A DNA stretch of 64,000 bases from Bradyrhizobium murdochi (GCF_000472965.1 NZ_AXAU01000005.1:248001-312000), one strand, 5' to 3'. Shown: positions 15,971-27,245, numbered from the stretch's first letter. Numbers and translations are program-made. Notes: generated by a model from the letters alone, not told the origin.

Positions 15971-17047
15971 TCAGGCTTGGCCGTTCAGCCATTGCAATAT
16001 CTCTACATTCATCTCGCGCGGATAGGTGTGGCTGAGATCGTCGAGCTCGCGATAGATGACGTTGGCACCCGCGGCCGACAGCGCTTGGGCGGTCTGCCGC
16101 GCCACCTGTACAGGAAACATCCAGTCCAGCCGGCCGTGCACGATATGAACGGGCAGGCCACGCAACCTGTCGGCGTCGGCCATTTCTGCCATCAGCGGAT
16201 GAAACGTTGCCGAGACCGGCGCGAGGTGAGTGAACGGCGAGGCGCTCTCGAATCCCGTGACATAGCAGAACGTGCCGCCATCGCTTATCCCGGTCAGCAG
16301 CATCCGCCTGGGATCGACGTTCCAGCGCGAGCGCACAGCGTCCAGGATGTGCATCAAATTCGGCGTGTCGGTGTCCTCGCCCATCAGTGCCCAGGTCGAG
16401 CCGGTCGCGGTCGGGGCGACCAGGATCGCGCCGCGGCTACGGGCGTCGCGCAGCCAGCTCCACAGAAAACCGCGGCCATTGCCGCTGCCGCCATGCAGCG
16501 CCATCACCAGCGGAAGCGCGCGGTCGGGGGCGTAATATTCCGGTACGTAGGCGGAGAAGCCGCCACGGCTGCCCGGCTCGTCATGGTCGTGAAAGACGCC
16601 GGTGTTTGGATTGGCTGGCGCCGCCAGCCGCGCCGCGAGATCGTCGTCGTCGCGCAGCGACGGTTCGACGAAGAACTCACTCACCGGCGGCAATTTTGCA
16701 GCCAGCGCATATAGCGCCTCCTGCGCACGCGGAGCGTAGCGAAGTGCGCGAAACACGCTGACGAGATCGCCATTGCCATTTTGCACGACGCGCAGAGCAG
16801 CGAACGCGGCGAGCGTCGCATCGCTCGCCGTTTCGAGGGAGGTCTTGATATCTGCGAACTCCGCCGGCCATTCTGCGAGCTTCGAGCGGACTGCGCGCAA
16901 GGCCTCGTCAGGCTGGCCTGCGGCCTCCATCACGCGGTCGAAGTCGGGCGGGTTCAGGTAGCGCGCGATAAAGCCGAGGGCTTCCAGCGATTGCAATAGC
17001 GGCGGCAGCACGGCCACGATGTCGTCCACCACGGCCTCACTCATCAC
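15971..17047 (-). CDS. alpha/beta hydrolase, phospholipase/carboxylesterase type
   Basis: A 358-residue protein with an unusual 130-residue helical N-terminal extension and a C-terminal alpha/beta hydrolase domain. In the latter, an oxyanion segment MALHGGSGNGRG (about residue 185) precedes the nucleophile elbow GISDGG (Ser near residue 257), followed by Asp in HGRLDWMFP and His in LSHTYPRE, giving a complete Ser-Asp-His triad. No signal peptide is visible. The domain resembles dienelactone hydrolase and polyhydroxybutyrate/feruloyl esterase relatives. It is one of a run of leftward genes; its substrate is unknown. Confidence 0.78.
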   Translation of the reverse strand: MMSEAVVDDIVAVLPPLLQSLEALGFIARYLNPPDFDRVMEAAGQPDEALRAVRSKLAEWPAEFADIKTSLETASDATLAAFAALRVVQNGNGDLVSVFRALRYAPRAQEALYALAAKLPPVSEFFVEPSLRDDDDLAARLAAPANPNTGVFHDHDEPGSRGGFSAYVPEYYAPDRALPLVMALHGGSGNGRGFLWSWLRDARSRGAILVAPTATGSTWALMGEDTDTPNLMHILDAVRSRWNVDPRRMLLTGISDGGTFCYVTGFESASPFTHLAPVSATFHPLMAEMADADRLRGLPVHIVHGRLDWMFPVQVARQTAQALSAAGANVIYRELDDLSHTYPREMNVEILQWLNGQA

Positions 17048-17107
17048 GCCATCCCCTATTTCAATGCAGCCTCAATCCAGTGAAATCTTGATCGAGTGAA
17101 GTCTGAT

Positions 17108-18079
17108 CTAGTGAAGTATTGGCGTCTTCAATAGCTTGGCACGGTCGGTCGAAGCCAGCACGACGTCGAAGGTGAGGCCCTCGTGGTAGACCGTGAGCGG
17201 TACGTCGACGCCGGCGCTGCCGAGCGACCAGAGCTTGCGATAGAAGCCGATCTGGCTGGTGATCTTGTCGCCGTTGACAGCGAGAATGACGTCGCCGGTC
17301 TTTAGTTCGGCAAGCGCCGCGGGTCCCTTGCCGGCGATGCCGACCACCACGACGCGGTTGTCGATTTCGGTGGTGAACATGCCGAGCCACGGTCGCGCCG
17401 GCTTGTTGGCGCGGCCGAATTTCCTGATGTCGTCGAGTACGGGCTTCAGCAGATCGATCGGCACGATCATGTTGACGTGCTCGGCCTTGCCCTCGCGCTC
17501 GCGTTCGAGCTGCAGCGAGCCAATGCCGATCAGTTCGCCGCGGCTCGAGATCAGCCCGGTGCCGCCCCAATTGGGATGCGCGGGATGGGTGAAGATCGCC
17601 TCATCCAGCAGATATTCCCAATAGCCCGCGAATTCCTGCTTGGCCACGATCTGGCTGGCGACCGAGCGCGTGCGCCCGCCGGCGCCTCCGACCACGACGC
17701 GGTCGCCGATTGCAGCAGTGGCGGAAGAACCGAAAGGCAGCGGATCGAGGTCGAGGTCGCCGAGCGCTTGCACCAGGCCGAAGCCGGACTCGAAGTCGAA
17801 GCCGAGCGCGTGGCCCTCCACCACGCGGCCGTCGCCGCGGTGCAGCCAGACGGCCTCCGCCTCGGTGATGAGATAGCCGATCGTCAGCACCAGCCCGTCA
17901 TCGATCACGACGCCATTGCCGGCGCGTTCGGTGCCGAGCGTCTCGGCGCTGAACGCATCGGGTGGAATGATCGAATGCAGCCCGACCACCGACGACAGGG
18001 CCTTGTCGAGGTCGAAGGCGTAATCGCCCGGGCGCGGCTGGTTTGCGGGCGGCACTCTCCATTCGGTCAAAGAAGGCAT
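17108..18079 (-). CDS. HtrA-like (S1C family) protein with PDZ domain and lost catalytic triad
   Basis: A 323-residue trypsin-fold plus PDZ protein. The fold is clear (GNGVVIDDGLVLTIGYLI; then a PDZ domain from about residue 230 with TGDVILAVNGDKI), but at the three triad positions the residues are Tyr69 in place of His, Gly99 in place of Asp, and Trp171 in place of Ser (HPNWGGTG instead of GNSGGP). No signal peptide is visible. It is therefore predicted to be a binding or scaffolding protein, not a protease. I recall similar triad-less S1C homologues in other Proteobacteria. The start is set by AGGAGA about 9 bases upstream; an ATG at 18136 is also in frame. Confidence 0.82.
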   Translation of the reverse strand: MPSLTEWRVPPANQPRPGDYAFDLDKALSSVVGLHSIIPPDAFSAETLGTERAGNGVVIDDGLVLTIGYLITEAEAVWLHRGDGRVVEGHALGFDFESGFGLVQALGDLDLDPLPFGSSATAAIGDRVVVGGAGGRTRSVASQIVAKQEFAGYWEYLLDEAIFTHPAHPNWGGTGLISSRGELIGIGSLQLEREREGKAEHVNMIVPIDLLKPVLDDIRKFGRANKPARPWLGMFTTEIDNRVVVVGIAGKGPAALAELKTGDVILAVNGDKITSQIGFYRKLWSLGSAGVDVPLTVYHEGLTFDVVLASTDRAKLLKTPILH

Positions 18080-18237
18080 GGATGGTCTCCTGGCAAACCG
18101 GCGCGCGTTCGGGCGAAAGCGCGGGAAATTCGTCACAGTCTATGCTGCAAACGGCCGTCTTGAAAGTGTCCCCCCAAATGGGCCGGCATGCGACTCATAA
18201 GGGGGCAGATTCACAATTGTTCCAGGGCCAGTTAAGG

Positions 18238-19755
18238 TCATTCCACATTTGCCCGCGCGCGGGCCGGCATGATCCGGAATTCGCGGTTCTCCTTCAACCA
18301 GCCGGCGCGTTCGTCGCGCAGCAACGTCCGGCGGACCTTGCCGGAATCGTCGCGCAGGCCGACATCGACGGCCTCGAAACTTTCCGGGTGTTTGTAGCGG
18401 CTGAGCCGGTCGGCCAGGAACGCAGCCATGCCGTCGGCGATAGCCTTCGCGTCTGTGCCCCGGTCGAGTTCGAGAATAGCGTGCACGCGCTGCCCGAATT
18501 CGGGATCGGGCAGGCCGACCACGACGCAGGAGCGCACATCGGGATGTGCCGATACCGCAGCCTCGACTTCGGCCGGATAGATGTTGGCGCCGCCGCGCAG
18601 GATCATGTCGGCGAGCCGATCGCCGAGATAGAGATAGCCTTCCGCGTCGAGCCGGCCGATATCGCCGAGCGATTCCCAGCCGTCAGGCCGGCGTTTCGGC
18701 TCGGCGCCGAGATAGTGATAGGTGGAGCCCGGGCCGTCATTGGGCAGGAAATAAATCTCGCCGGTCTCGCCCGGCGCTACATCGTTGCCGTCCTCGCCGA
18801 TGATCCTTAAGCGACAGGTGTCGCCGATCTTGCCGACCGAGCCATGGTGTTCGAGCCATTCAACGCCCGATATGATCGTGGCGCCCTGTGCTTCGGTGCC
18901 GCCATAGAGCTCGTAGATGCGCTCCGGTCCCAGCCACTCGATCCATTTCTCCTTCAGCCATGGCGGCATCGGCGCGGCCATGTGAAATACGATCTGCAGG
19001 CTCGACAAGTCGTAGCAATTGCGCACCTCCTCGGGCAGCGCCCAGATCCGGTGCATCATGGTGGGCACGAAATTGACCCACTGTACCCGGCTGGCCTCGA
19101 TCAGGCGCAAGCATTCCTCGGCGTCGAATTTGACGAGGCCGGTGACGCGTCCACCGTGGAACAGCGCGGTGTGCGAAACGATGAAGGGCGCGTTGTGGTA
19201 GAGCGGGCCAGGGTTGAGCAGGGAAGCGCCGAGTGGCATGCCGAGCGCCGCCGGTCCGGCGGTATCGATCACGGCGGGCCGGTGATCGAGGATCACTTTC
19301 GGCCGCCCGGTCGAGCCGCCGCTGGTCATCGCCTTCCAGTAGCGCGCCACCGGATTGTTCACCGGCTCGTCCGAAAAACCTTCGGGGGTGAAATCGGCGG
19401 GCAGCGAATTCGGCGCATTCCAGTCCGCCTGGCCGCCGACCACCAGCGATGGCTTGAGAATATCGAGCACGGCTGCGGCCTCGCCGCGCGGCAATCGCCA
19501 GGTCAGCGACGTCGGCGTCGCGCCGCACTTCCATACCGCAAACGTGGTTTCGAAAAACACGTTGCTGTTGGGAAGCCCGATCGCGACGAAATCGCCGGGC
19601 TTCACGCCCTTGGCGGCGAAAGCGCGGGCGCGGCGGTTGGCGTTGCGTTCGAGCTGCTCCCAGGTGATGGCGTCCGTGCCGTGACTGACCGCGATCGTGT
19701 CCTTCGGTTTCCGTTCGGCATACCAGCGTGGCACGTCGGCGATGGGAATGAGCAT
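18238..19755 (-). CDS. acyl-CoA synthetase (AMP-forming), acid-CoA ligase family
   Basis: A 505-residue adenylate-forming enzyme that activates a carboxylic acid to its CoA thioester via an acyl-AMP intermediate. The AMP-binding P-loop is TSGGSTGRPKV near residue 170, the second core motif is YELYGGTEAQG, and the hinge motif is YLGDRLADMILRGGANIYP; the C-terminal Lys for adenylation is expected near DSGKVRRTLL, where Lys is conserved. It resembles bile-acid or long-chain acid-CoA ligases. The start at the Met before LIPIADVP is preferred over 19815. No substrate can be assigned. Confidence 0.88.
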   Translation of the reverse strand: MLIPIADVPRWYAERKPKDTIAVSHGTDAITWEQLERNANRRARAFAAKGVKPGDFVAIGLPNSNVFFETTFAVWKCGATPTSLTWRLPRGEAAAVLDILKPSLVVGGQADWNAPNSLPADFTPEGFSDEPVNNPVARYWKAMTSGGSTGRPKVILDHRPAVIDTAGPAALGMPLGASLLNPGPLYHNAPFIVSHTALFHGGRVTGLVKFDAEECLRLIEASRVQWVNFVPTMMHRIWALPEEVRNCYDLSSLQIVFHMAAPMPPWLKEKWIEWLGPERIYELYGGTEAQGATIISGVEWLEHHGSVGKIGDTCRLRIIGEDGNDVAPGETGEIYFLPNDGPGSTYHYLGAEPKRRPDGWESLGDIGRLDAEGYLYLGDRLADMILRGGANIYPAEVEAAVSAHPDVRSCVVVGLPDPEFGQRVHAILELDRGTDAKAIADGMAAFLADRLSRYKHPESFEAVDVGLRDDSGKVRRTLLRDERAGWLKENREFRIMPARARANVE

Positions 19756-19884
19756 GGGGCGTTTCCGTTGGAGCGTTGATGCCGCTCTTAATTTCTGACG
19801 AGGCGGGCGCCTCAAAAGCTACCGTGGCAGAATTGGATGGCGGCGTGAAGGGAGACCGGAGCATGCAAGGCAGACTTTGAAAAG

Positions 19885-19912
19885 AAAAGGCCCCGCCTCG
19901 GCGGGGCCTTTT
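19885..19912 (-). terminator. rho-independent terminator of the small exported protein gene
   Basis: AAAAGGCCCCGCC (19885-19897) and GGCGGGGCCTTTT (19900-19912) form a perfect 13-bp stem with a 2-base gap. Read leftward it is followed by CTTTTC, a T-rich tail. Confidence 0.8.
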
Positions 19913-19945
19913 CCAACGCCGGCGTCGGGCGTCTACGCGATAGGC

Positions 19946-20263
19946 TCACCAGTCGGAAATGCCATAACCGACTTCCGTGGTGTAGCCGTAGGGTCCGTAG
20001 TCGACAGGCACCGGCGCGCCAAACGCAGGGGTCGGCACATAGGCCCGACGGCTGACCACGACGGTGCGTGGCCGCACAATCGGCGGTGCCGTGACAACCG
20101 GCGCCGGTGCGACGTAAACGCTGCCGGGAGCCACTGCCACGGGATAGGGGTCGACGTACGAATCGACATAGATTGCCTGCGCGGATGCGCTGGTGACGCC
20201 GAAGGCCAACGAGCCGGCGACTGCTACGCCGGCCATCGAGCAAATGCGCGATTTCATTGTCAT
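19946..20263 (-). CDS. small exported protein, Val/Pro/Tyr-rich, unknown function
   Basis: A 105-residue product with a strong signal peptide (MTMKSRICSMAGVAVAGSLA, cleavage near ASA-QA). The mature region is rich in Pro, Val, Tyr and Ala with short near-repeats (YVDSYVDPYPVAVAPGSVYV and PAPVVTAPPIV). It has no recognisable domain. AAAGGAGATT 8 bases before the ATG marks the start within a longer frame. A good terminator lies 34 bases after the stop. Probably an outer-membrane or periplasmic structural protein; function cannot be assigned. Confidence 0.7.
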   Translation of the reverse strand: MTMKSRICSMAGVAVAGSLAFGVTSASAQAIYVDSYVDPYPVAVAPGSVYVAPAPVVTAPPIVRPRTVVVSRRAYVPTPAFGAPVPVDYGPYGYTTEVGYGISDW

Positions 20264-20376
20264 GTTCCGCAATCTCCTTTGCTGCTTGTTACGGCTTCCA
20301 ACGAACCCACACCACGCACGGTCGTTCCTGGCGCTCACGAAGTTGTTGGCCGCAAGCTCCGTAATGACACCTCCGC

Positions 20377-21303
20377 TTACGGACCGGTCAGGATATCGGT
20401 ATCCAGCGGGCTGTCGCGAGAAGCAAACCACTCGGCGCGCAGCGCCACGCGGCGGCGGCCGCGATCGTTGACCGGCAGTTTCAACCCCTCGATCAGGTCC
20501 TCAATCTCGCGGCACGCGGGGCGGCGAGAGACATCCACGTCGATGCCGGGCACTGTCTCGCATAGCTCGTCCAGCGCGGTGAGCCCGCGGGGAAACAGGT
20601 CGCGATAAATCGGGCGGTCGTGAAAGCCGGTTACAACCCGGAAACCTGCATTGAGGGCCAGCTCCTGCAGGCAGCCGCAAACAACCTGGGCGGTAGATGA
20701 TCGTTGCGGCGAAATCCGGTTGCGCAGGACTACCCAATCGATGGGGGCGCCATCGAGCGGCCGGCGATGGCGACGCGTCTCGCGGACCAACTCGCCGTAA
20801 TGGCTGATCCCGGTGACCGTCAACGTCACCGGATCGAGCGACGCCAGCACATCGAGGTCGACAAAACTGTCGCTAAGCGGCGTCACCAGGGTGTCGGTGA
20901 TCGAATGCGCGAGCCGCATCAGATAGCTGTCATGTGGCGGCGTATCGATCACGACGAAGTCATGGCGGTCCTGCGCTGCGGCGGCAATGGCTCGCTGAAA
21001 ATCGGAGCATTCGGCGGCCTCGTTTTGCGCCACCATGACACCTTCGACGGGGGCGATGCAGAAATGCGTCGGCAGCTCCAGATCGACCTGGCTCCGCCGC
21101 GCCCAGCCGCGTCGGCTCTCGACATAGTGCGTGAGGGTCCGCTGCCGGCCGTCGAGGTCGACGGTTGCGACACGCTGGCCGGCCTTCAGCAGCGCAACGG
21201 CGACGTGCATTGCGATGGTGGTTTTGCCCGAGCCGCCCTTCTCATTACCAACCACGACGACATGGGGCGGGGGACGCAATTGATGTACGGGCGCGGTAAG
21301 CAC
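20377..21303 (-). CDS. mipZ: MipZ-like ParA/MinD-family ATPase
   Basis: A 308-residue cytoplasmic P-loop ATPase of the ParA/MinD superfamily. It has the deviant Walker A GNEKGGSGKTT near residue 19, IDTPPHD (Walker B) near residue 118, and the MipZ-characteristic stretch TPLSDSFVDLDVLASLDPVT and DWVVLRNRISP. The overall order and length fit MipZ, which positions the division plane by inhibiting FtsZ assembly. However, it sits alone, away from parAB, so it may be a paralogue. The ATG follows a weak ribosome site. The start is not strongly fixed. Confidence 0.8.
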   Translation of the reverse strand: MLTAPVHQLRPPPHVVVVGNEKGGSGKTTIAMHVAVALLKAGQRVATVDLDGRQRTLTHYVESRRGWARRSQVDLELPTHFCIAPVEGVMVAQNEAAECSDFQRAIAAAAQDRHDFVVIDTPPHDSYLMRLAHSITDTLVTPLSDSFVDLDVLASLDPVTLTVTGISHYGELVRETRRHRRPLDGAPIDWVVLRNRISPQRSSTAQVVCGCLQELALNAGFRVVTGFHDRPIYRDLFPRGLTALDELCETVPGIDVDVSRRPACREIEDLIEGLKLPVNDRGRRRVALRAEWFASRDSPLDTDILTGP

Positions 21304-23347
<2,044 letters not shown>

Positions 23348-23514
23348 ATAGACCTCAAGGTGACTGGCGGGCCCGGAATGGCGCGCCGGTCACCGGAGAT
23401 TCAATTTCACTTTGACGCGTGTGCCTCGGGGGCGGGACGCATTTGTCTTGATGTCGGTGCCAGTTTGAACCGAAGGCCAACCGATCGAAGGTACGGATAA
23501 ATCCGCGCGGATCC

Positions 23515-24072
23515 TTATGGATCGAGTTCGGTGTCCCAATAAAGATAATCCAGCCAGCTATCGTGCAGATAGTTCGGCGGAAATAATCGGCCGTTGCGAT
23601 GCAGTTGATGTACCGTCGGCGCGAAGGGCGTTTGCCGCGGAAACATCTTCGCCTGCTGCGGGGTCAGATTGCCCTTGCGCAAGTTACATGGCGAACAGGC
23701 CGCGACCACGTTCTCCCAGGTGGTCTGACCGCCCTTGCTGCGCGGAATGATGTGGTCGAAGGTCAGGTCGTCATGCGCGTTGCAGTACTGGCAGACGAAG
23801 CGGTCGCGCAGGAAAACGTTGAATCGGGTGAAGGCGGGATGCGTGCTCGGCTTGACGAAGGATTTGAGCGACACCACGCTCGGAAGCTGCATCTCGAAGC
23901 TCGGGCTGTGTACCGCGCGGTCGTAGTGCTCGACGATGTTGACGCGATCGAGAAACACCGCCTTGATCGCGTCCTGCCACGACCAGAGAGACAGCGGGTA
24001 GTAGCTCAGCGGCCGGAAATCCGCGTTCAGCACCAATACCGGCCAACCGCCCTGCGAGACATGTGCGTTCAA
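23515..24072 (-). CDS. HNH endonuclease family protein
   Basis: A 185-residue protein with a complete HNH nuclease module in the middle: CQYC near residue 93, DHIIPRSKGG with the catalytic His, and CSPCNLRKGN with the second zinc-type Cys pair. The N-terminal half (LVLNADFRPLSYYPLSLWSW) and the C-terminal half resemble the conserved, usually house-keeping HNH proteins of alphaproteobacteria. The start is TTG 24072, supported by AGGAG about 7 bases upstream; no in-frame ATG lies near the N terminus. No mobile element surrounds it. Confidence 0.85.
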   Translation of the reverse strand: MNAHVSQGGWPVLVLNADFRPLSYYPLSLWSWQDAIKAVFLDRVNIVEHYDRAVHSPSFEMQLPSVVSLKSFVKPSTHPAFTRFNVFLRDRFVCQYCNAHDDLTFDHIIPRSKGGQTTWENVVAACSPCNLRKGNLTPQQAKMFPRQTPFAPTVHQLHRNGRLFPPNYLHDSWLDYLYWDTELDP

Positions 24073-24240
24073 GTAACGCTCCTGACCCCCATGTTAGCTG
24101 CGAAGCAGCGTGTGTCCTGCATACTACAGGCAGCGTGACGGGATTGTGAAGAGCGTTCCGGGGCTTATCCGCTGATGCCGCCGTTCCGCCCCGATTTGCA
24201 TCATGGCCGAGAAGACCGCTAAATCGGGACCTGACGGGCA

Positions 24241-26028
24241 TTGCTCAGCCGCTGGCGGACCCAGGAATGGCCCACCCCTTCACGTTATCTTGAGGCGCCA
24301 CGCCGGTTGCGGGCATTCGTTCGCGCCCATGAAACGAGCCTGGTGGTTCTGGCAGCGATGATCGGAACCGTCGGCGGGTTGGTGGTGCTGGCGATGAGTG
24401 TGGCGGTGGCCGCCCTCCACGCGCTGCTGTTCAACATCGGCCTTACGGAGCGGCTTTCCAGCCAGCCTAGTATCGAGATGTTGCGTGCCGTGCTGGTTCC
24501 AAGCCTCGGCGGCTTGCTGCTGGGGGTGGCCTTCCTGCTGCTGCTGCGCTGGCGACCTGCGCGCGAGATCGATCCCATCGAAGCCAATGCCCTGCATGGC
24601 GGGCGTATGTCGTTTCGCGGCAGCGTCATCGTGGCGCTGCAGACCACCTGGTCCAGTGGTGTCGGAGCATCGGTCGGCCTTGAAGCGGGTTATACACAGC
24701 TTGCGAGCGGCCTTGCCGCTTCGCTCGGCCGTGGGTTTCACCTGCGCCGCGCCGACCAGCGCATCATGGTCGGTTGCGGGGCGGCGGCTGCGATCTCGGG
24801 CGCGTTCGGCGCTCCGCTCGCCGGCGCCTTCTATGCTTTCGAGCTTGTGATCGGAGGCTATACGTCGGCCAGCCTGACGCCGGTCGGCGTCGCCGCCGTG
24901 GCGGGTTATTTCGTCACCCACGGATTTGAGGAACTGTCGTTCGGCATCAGCGTCGGCCCGGTCGGCAATGTGGTCGGACGCGATCTTGCCGTTGCCGCGC
25001 TGCTCGGGGTTCTGGCGGCGTTGTTCGGCATCCTCATCATGCGCGGTGTGGCCTTGTGCGAGATGGGGCTTGCGAAGATCCGTCTTTGGCCGCCGTTGCG
25101 CCCGGCGCTCGGCGGCCTCGGGGTCGGTCTGTTCGCGCTGCTGACGCCTCAGGTGATGTCGTCCGGGCATGGCGCGCTGCATTTTTCCGGCCTCGTCTCG
25201 ATGCCGTTGCAGATGATCGCTGGCGTCTTCGTTCTGAAAGCGCTGGCCTCGATTGTCTCGCTCGGCTCCGGCTTCCGTGGCGGATTGTTCTTCGCTACTC
25301 TGCTGATGGGCGCGCTCGGTGGCCGCCTCTACGCCGCCGGCGTCGATCTGCTCTGGCCGGGTCTTGCGCTGGATCCCAATGTCTATGCCGTGATCGGGAT
25401 GAGCGCGCTGTCGGCATCCGTGATCGGCGGCCCCCTGACGATGTCGTTTATCGCGCTGGAATCGACCGGCAATCTCTGGCTCACCACAGTGGTGCTCGCC
25501 GCAGTCATCATATCCACCCAGATTACCCGTGAATTGTTCGGCTACTCGTTTGCGACCTGGCGCCTGCATCTGCGCGGCGAGACCATCCGCAGTGCCGCCG
25601 ATGTCGGCTGGATCCGTGATCTCACCGTCCGGCGCCTGATGCGGTCGGACGTCGCCACGGTTGACGCCGGTGTCGGCATCGAGCAGTTCCGGCTGAAATT
25701 TCCATTGGGGTCCAAGACGCAGGTCGTGGCGGTCGATGCCATGGGACACTACGTGGGGTTGGCGCTGGTGGCCGAGGCGCATGCACCGGATATCGATTTC
25801 ACGCGCGGCCTCGCTGGCATCCTGCATCATCGGGAGGTCGTGCTGTATCCCGTCATGAACATTCAGGAAGCCATCGCGGTCTTTGACGCCGCCGAAGCGG
25901 AATCGCTGGCGGTCGTCGAAACCGATGGCGAACGCCGGCCGATCGGGATTCTCACGGAAGCCCATGCCATGCGGCGCTATGCGGAAGAATCCGACAAACG
26001 CAGGCGGGAGGCAATCGGCGAGGTCTGA
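24241..26028 (+). CDS. ClC-family chloride channel/transporter with CBS domains
   Basis: A polytopic membrane protein of about 595 residues. The ClC core covers residues about 35-440: the external-glutamate region reads GVGASVGLEAGY, followed by GAAAAISGAFGAPLAGAFYAFE; later GSGFRGGLFFATLLMGALGG and GMSALSASVIGGPLTMSFIALE. Residues about 450-585 form two CBS-type regulatory modules (LTVRRLMRSDVATV and REVVLYPVMNIQEAIAVFDA). The usual GSGIP selectivity motif is not recognisable, and GREGP reads GLEAG, so anion preference is uncertain. The TTG start is also uncertain, because no better start is in frame after an upstream stop. Confidence 0.87.
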   Translation: MLSRWRTQEWPTPSRYLEAPRRLRAFVRAHETSLVVLAAMIGTVGGLVVLAMSVAVAALHALLFNIGLTERLSSQPSIEMLRAVLVPSLGGLLLGVAFLLLLRWRPAREIDPIEANALHGGRMSFRGSVIVALQTTWSSGVGASVGLEAGYTQLASGLAASLGRGFHLRRADQRIMVGCGAAAAISGAFGAPLAGAFYAFELVIGGYTSASLTPVGVAAVAGYFVTHGFEELSFGISVGPVGNVVGRDLAVAALLGVLAALFGILIMRGVALCEMGLAKIRLWPPLRPALGGLGVGLFALLTPQVMSSGHGALHFSGLVSMPLQMIAGVFVLKALASIVSLGSGFRGGLFFATLLMGALGGRLYAAGVDLLWPGLALDPNVYAVIGMSALSASVIGGPLTMSFIALESTGNLWLTTVVLAAVIISTQITRELFGYSFATWRLHLRGETIRSAADVGWIRDLTVRRLMRSDVATVDAGVGIEQFRLKFPLGSKTQVVAVDAMGHYVGLALVAEAHAPDIDFTRGLAGILHHREVVLYPVMNIQEAIAVFDAAEAESLAVVETDGERRPIGILTEAHAMRRYAEESDKRRREAIGEV

Positions 26029-26141
26029 GCGACATGGCGTTCGAGCCAAGTGGCTGCCGGTTCGCGTAGCAATCAACTTCAGGCTGATTGCGTAAACTCC
26101 GTCTGCGAAAAAAACGGATCAAGACAGGCAATGCATGGTGT

Positions 26142-26774
26142 CTACGGCTTGGCGGCGCTGGTCACGAGCCTCAGGCCCAGGCCGAACATGACGGCGCCGG
26201 CCGCGCGATCGATCCAGGATTTGTACGACAAATAGGCCCGTTGCGGCCCTGACGACGAGAAGAGAACGGCGACCAACGCATACCAGGCGGACTCAACAAG
26301 AAACACCATGGCAAGCAGCGCGGCGGCGAACCCCAGCGAGAAGGACGCGGGGAGAAAAGCGGCGAACACGCTTGCGTAGACGATGGCTGCCTTCGGGTTG
26401 CTCACCTGTGTGGTGACGCCCAGCCAGAACGCGCGGAAGGGCCGGGAGCTGGCTTCGCCGCCGGCCGCGACCATCGTGACAGGCTGCCGCGCCGATCTGA
26501 AGATGAGGAAGCCGAGGTAGCAGAGATACAGGCCTCCCAGCACCCTGAGTGCTGCATAGAGCGCGGGCACCGCCAGCAAGACGCTCTGGAGTCCGAGCAG
26601 CGCCGCCGCGCCGAAGATCGCACCGCCTGCACCCATGCCCAAGGCTGTAGCAAGCGCTCGAATTCTGCTTGATGCGACAGCGACGCGCGCCACCATCACG
26701 AAGCTGGGGCCGGGGCTGATCACCCCGACGCTGAGCGCGGCGACGATGCTGGCGAGCGTGGCAAGTTCTTGCAT
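26142..26774 (-). CDS. LysE family translocator
   Basis: A 210-residue inner-membrane exporter of amino acids or related metabolites. The family start is clear: SVGVISPGPSFVMVARVAV near residue 16, then ALGMGAGGAIFGAAALLG, a central hydrophilic loop, and the QVSNPKAAIVYASVFAAF segment near residue 125. About six membrane segments are present. The gene lies 30 bases downstream of the NTF2-like gene on the same strand and may be co-transcribed with it. The exported solute is unknown. Confidence 0.87.
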   Translation of the reverse strand: MQELATLASIVAALSVGVISPGPSFVMVARVAVASSRIRALATALGMGAGGAIFGAAALLGLQSVLLAVPALYAALRVLGGLYLCYLGFLIFRSARQPVTMVAAGGEASSRPFRAFWLGVTTQVSNPKAAIVYASVFAAFLPASFSLGFAAALLAMVFLVESAWYALVAVLFSSSGPQRAYLSYKSWIDRAAGAVMFGLGLRLVTSAAKP

Positions 26775-26804
26775 TGCAGACCTCCGAGTTGGTAACGCGG
26801 CCGA

Positions 26805-27245
26805 CTATTCGGTGTGCGGCGGAGCTTCGACCGCCCAGCTCGGATCGGCACCGAACGGGTGATCCATGAAGAATACCCATGTGCCGTCGGGCATCCTGCG
26901 GTGAACCTCCATACCATGGTGATGCACCTCGGTGGGCTTGCCGTTTTCGTCGGTGCCCTTGATCAACCACTGCGACCGCGTCATCGCGAAGTCGCCGGAA
27001 ACCGTCGTGTGATGGGTCACGACATCCATGTGCGGCTTCAATCCGACATAGGCCGCCATCGTCTTGCGGATGCCGTCGGCGCCGCGCACGACGGTGCTGC
27101 CGCCATGGACCTCGTCGACCTGAACGATCGAGGCGTCGGGGTGGTACATCGCTGCCGCGGCGTCAACGTCCTGCGCATTGAACGCGCGTGCCAGCCAGAG
27201 ATTGCAAAGTTCGGGGGACGGAGCACCCATTTCTCGGACTCCCAT
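26805..27245 (-). CDS. SnoaL/NTF2-like (DUF4440-type) protein
   Basis: A 146-residue cone-fold protein. The pattern LARAFNAQDVDAAAAMYHPDA near the N terminus is typical of SnoaL-like polyketide/steroid isomerase relatives, and it ends with a strand-rich segment (THHTTVSGDFAMTRSQWLI and GTWVFFMDHPFG). These proteins bind small molecules and may be enzymes or regulators; nothing here indicates which. The start is set at the first Met before GVREMG; the next Met is five residues later. It is divergent from a LysR gene, which is a likely regulator. Confidence 0.78.
   Translation of the reverse strand: MGVREMGAPSPELCNLWLARAFNAQDVDAAAAMYHPDASIVQVDEVHGGSTVVRGADGIRKTMAAYVGLKPHMDVVTHHTTVSGDFAMTRSQWLIKGTDENGKPTEVHHHGMEVHRRMPDGTWVFFMDHPFGADPSWAVEAPPHTE

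Noticed and set aside
24280..26076. 598-residue leftward frame opposite the ClC gene
   Set aside because: His/Arg/Gln-rich composition without domains; the rightward frame has clear ClC and CBS motifs.
26755..26780. Possible sigma-54 promoter TGGCAAGTTCTTGCA near the lysE start
   Set aside because: Spacing between GG and GC is 9, not the required 10, and it overlaps the first codons of the gene.
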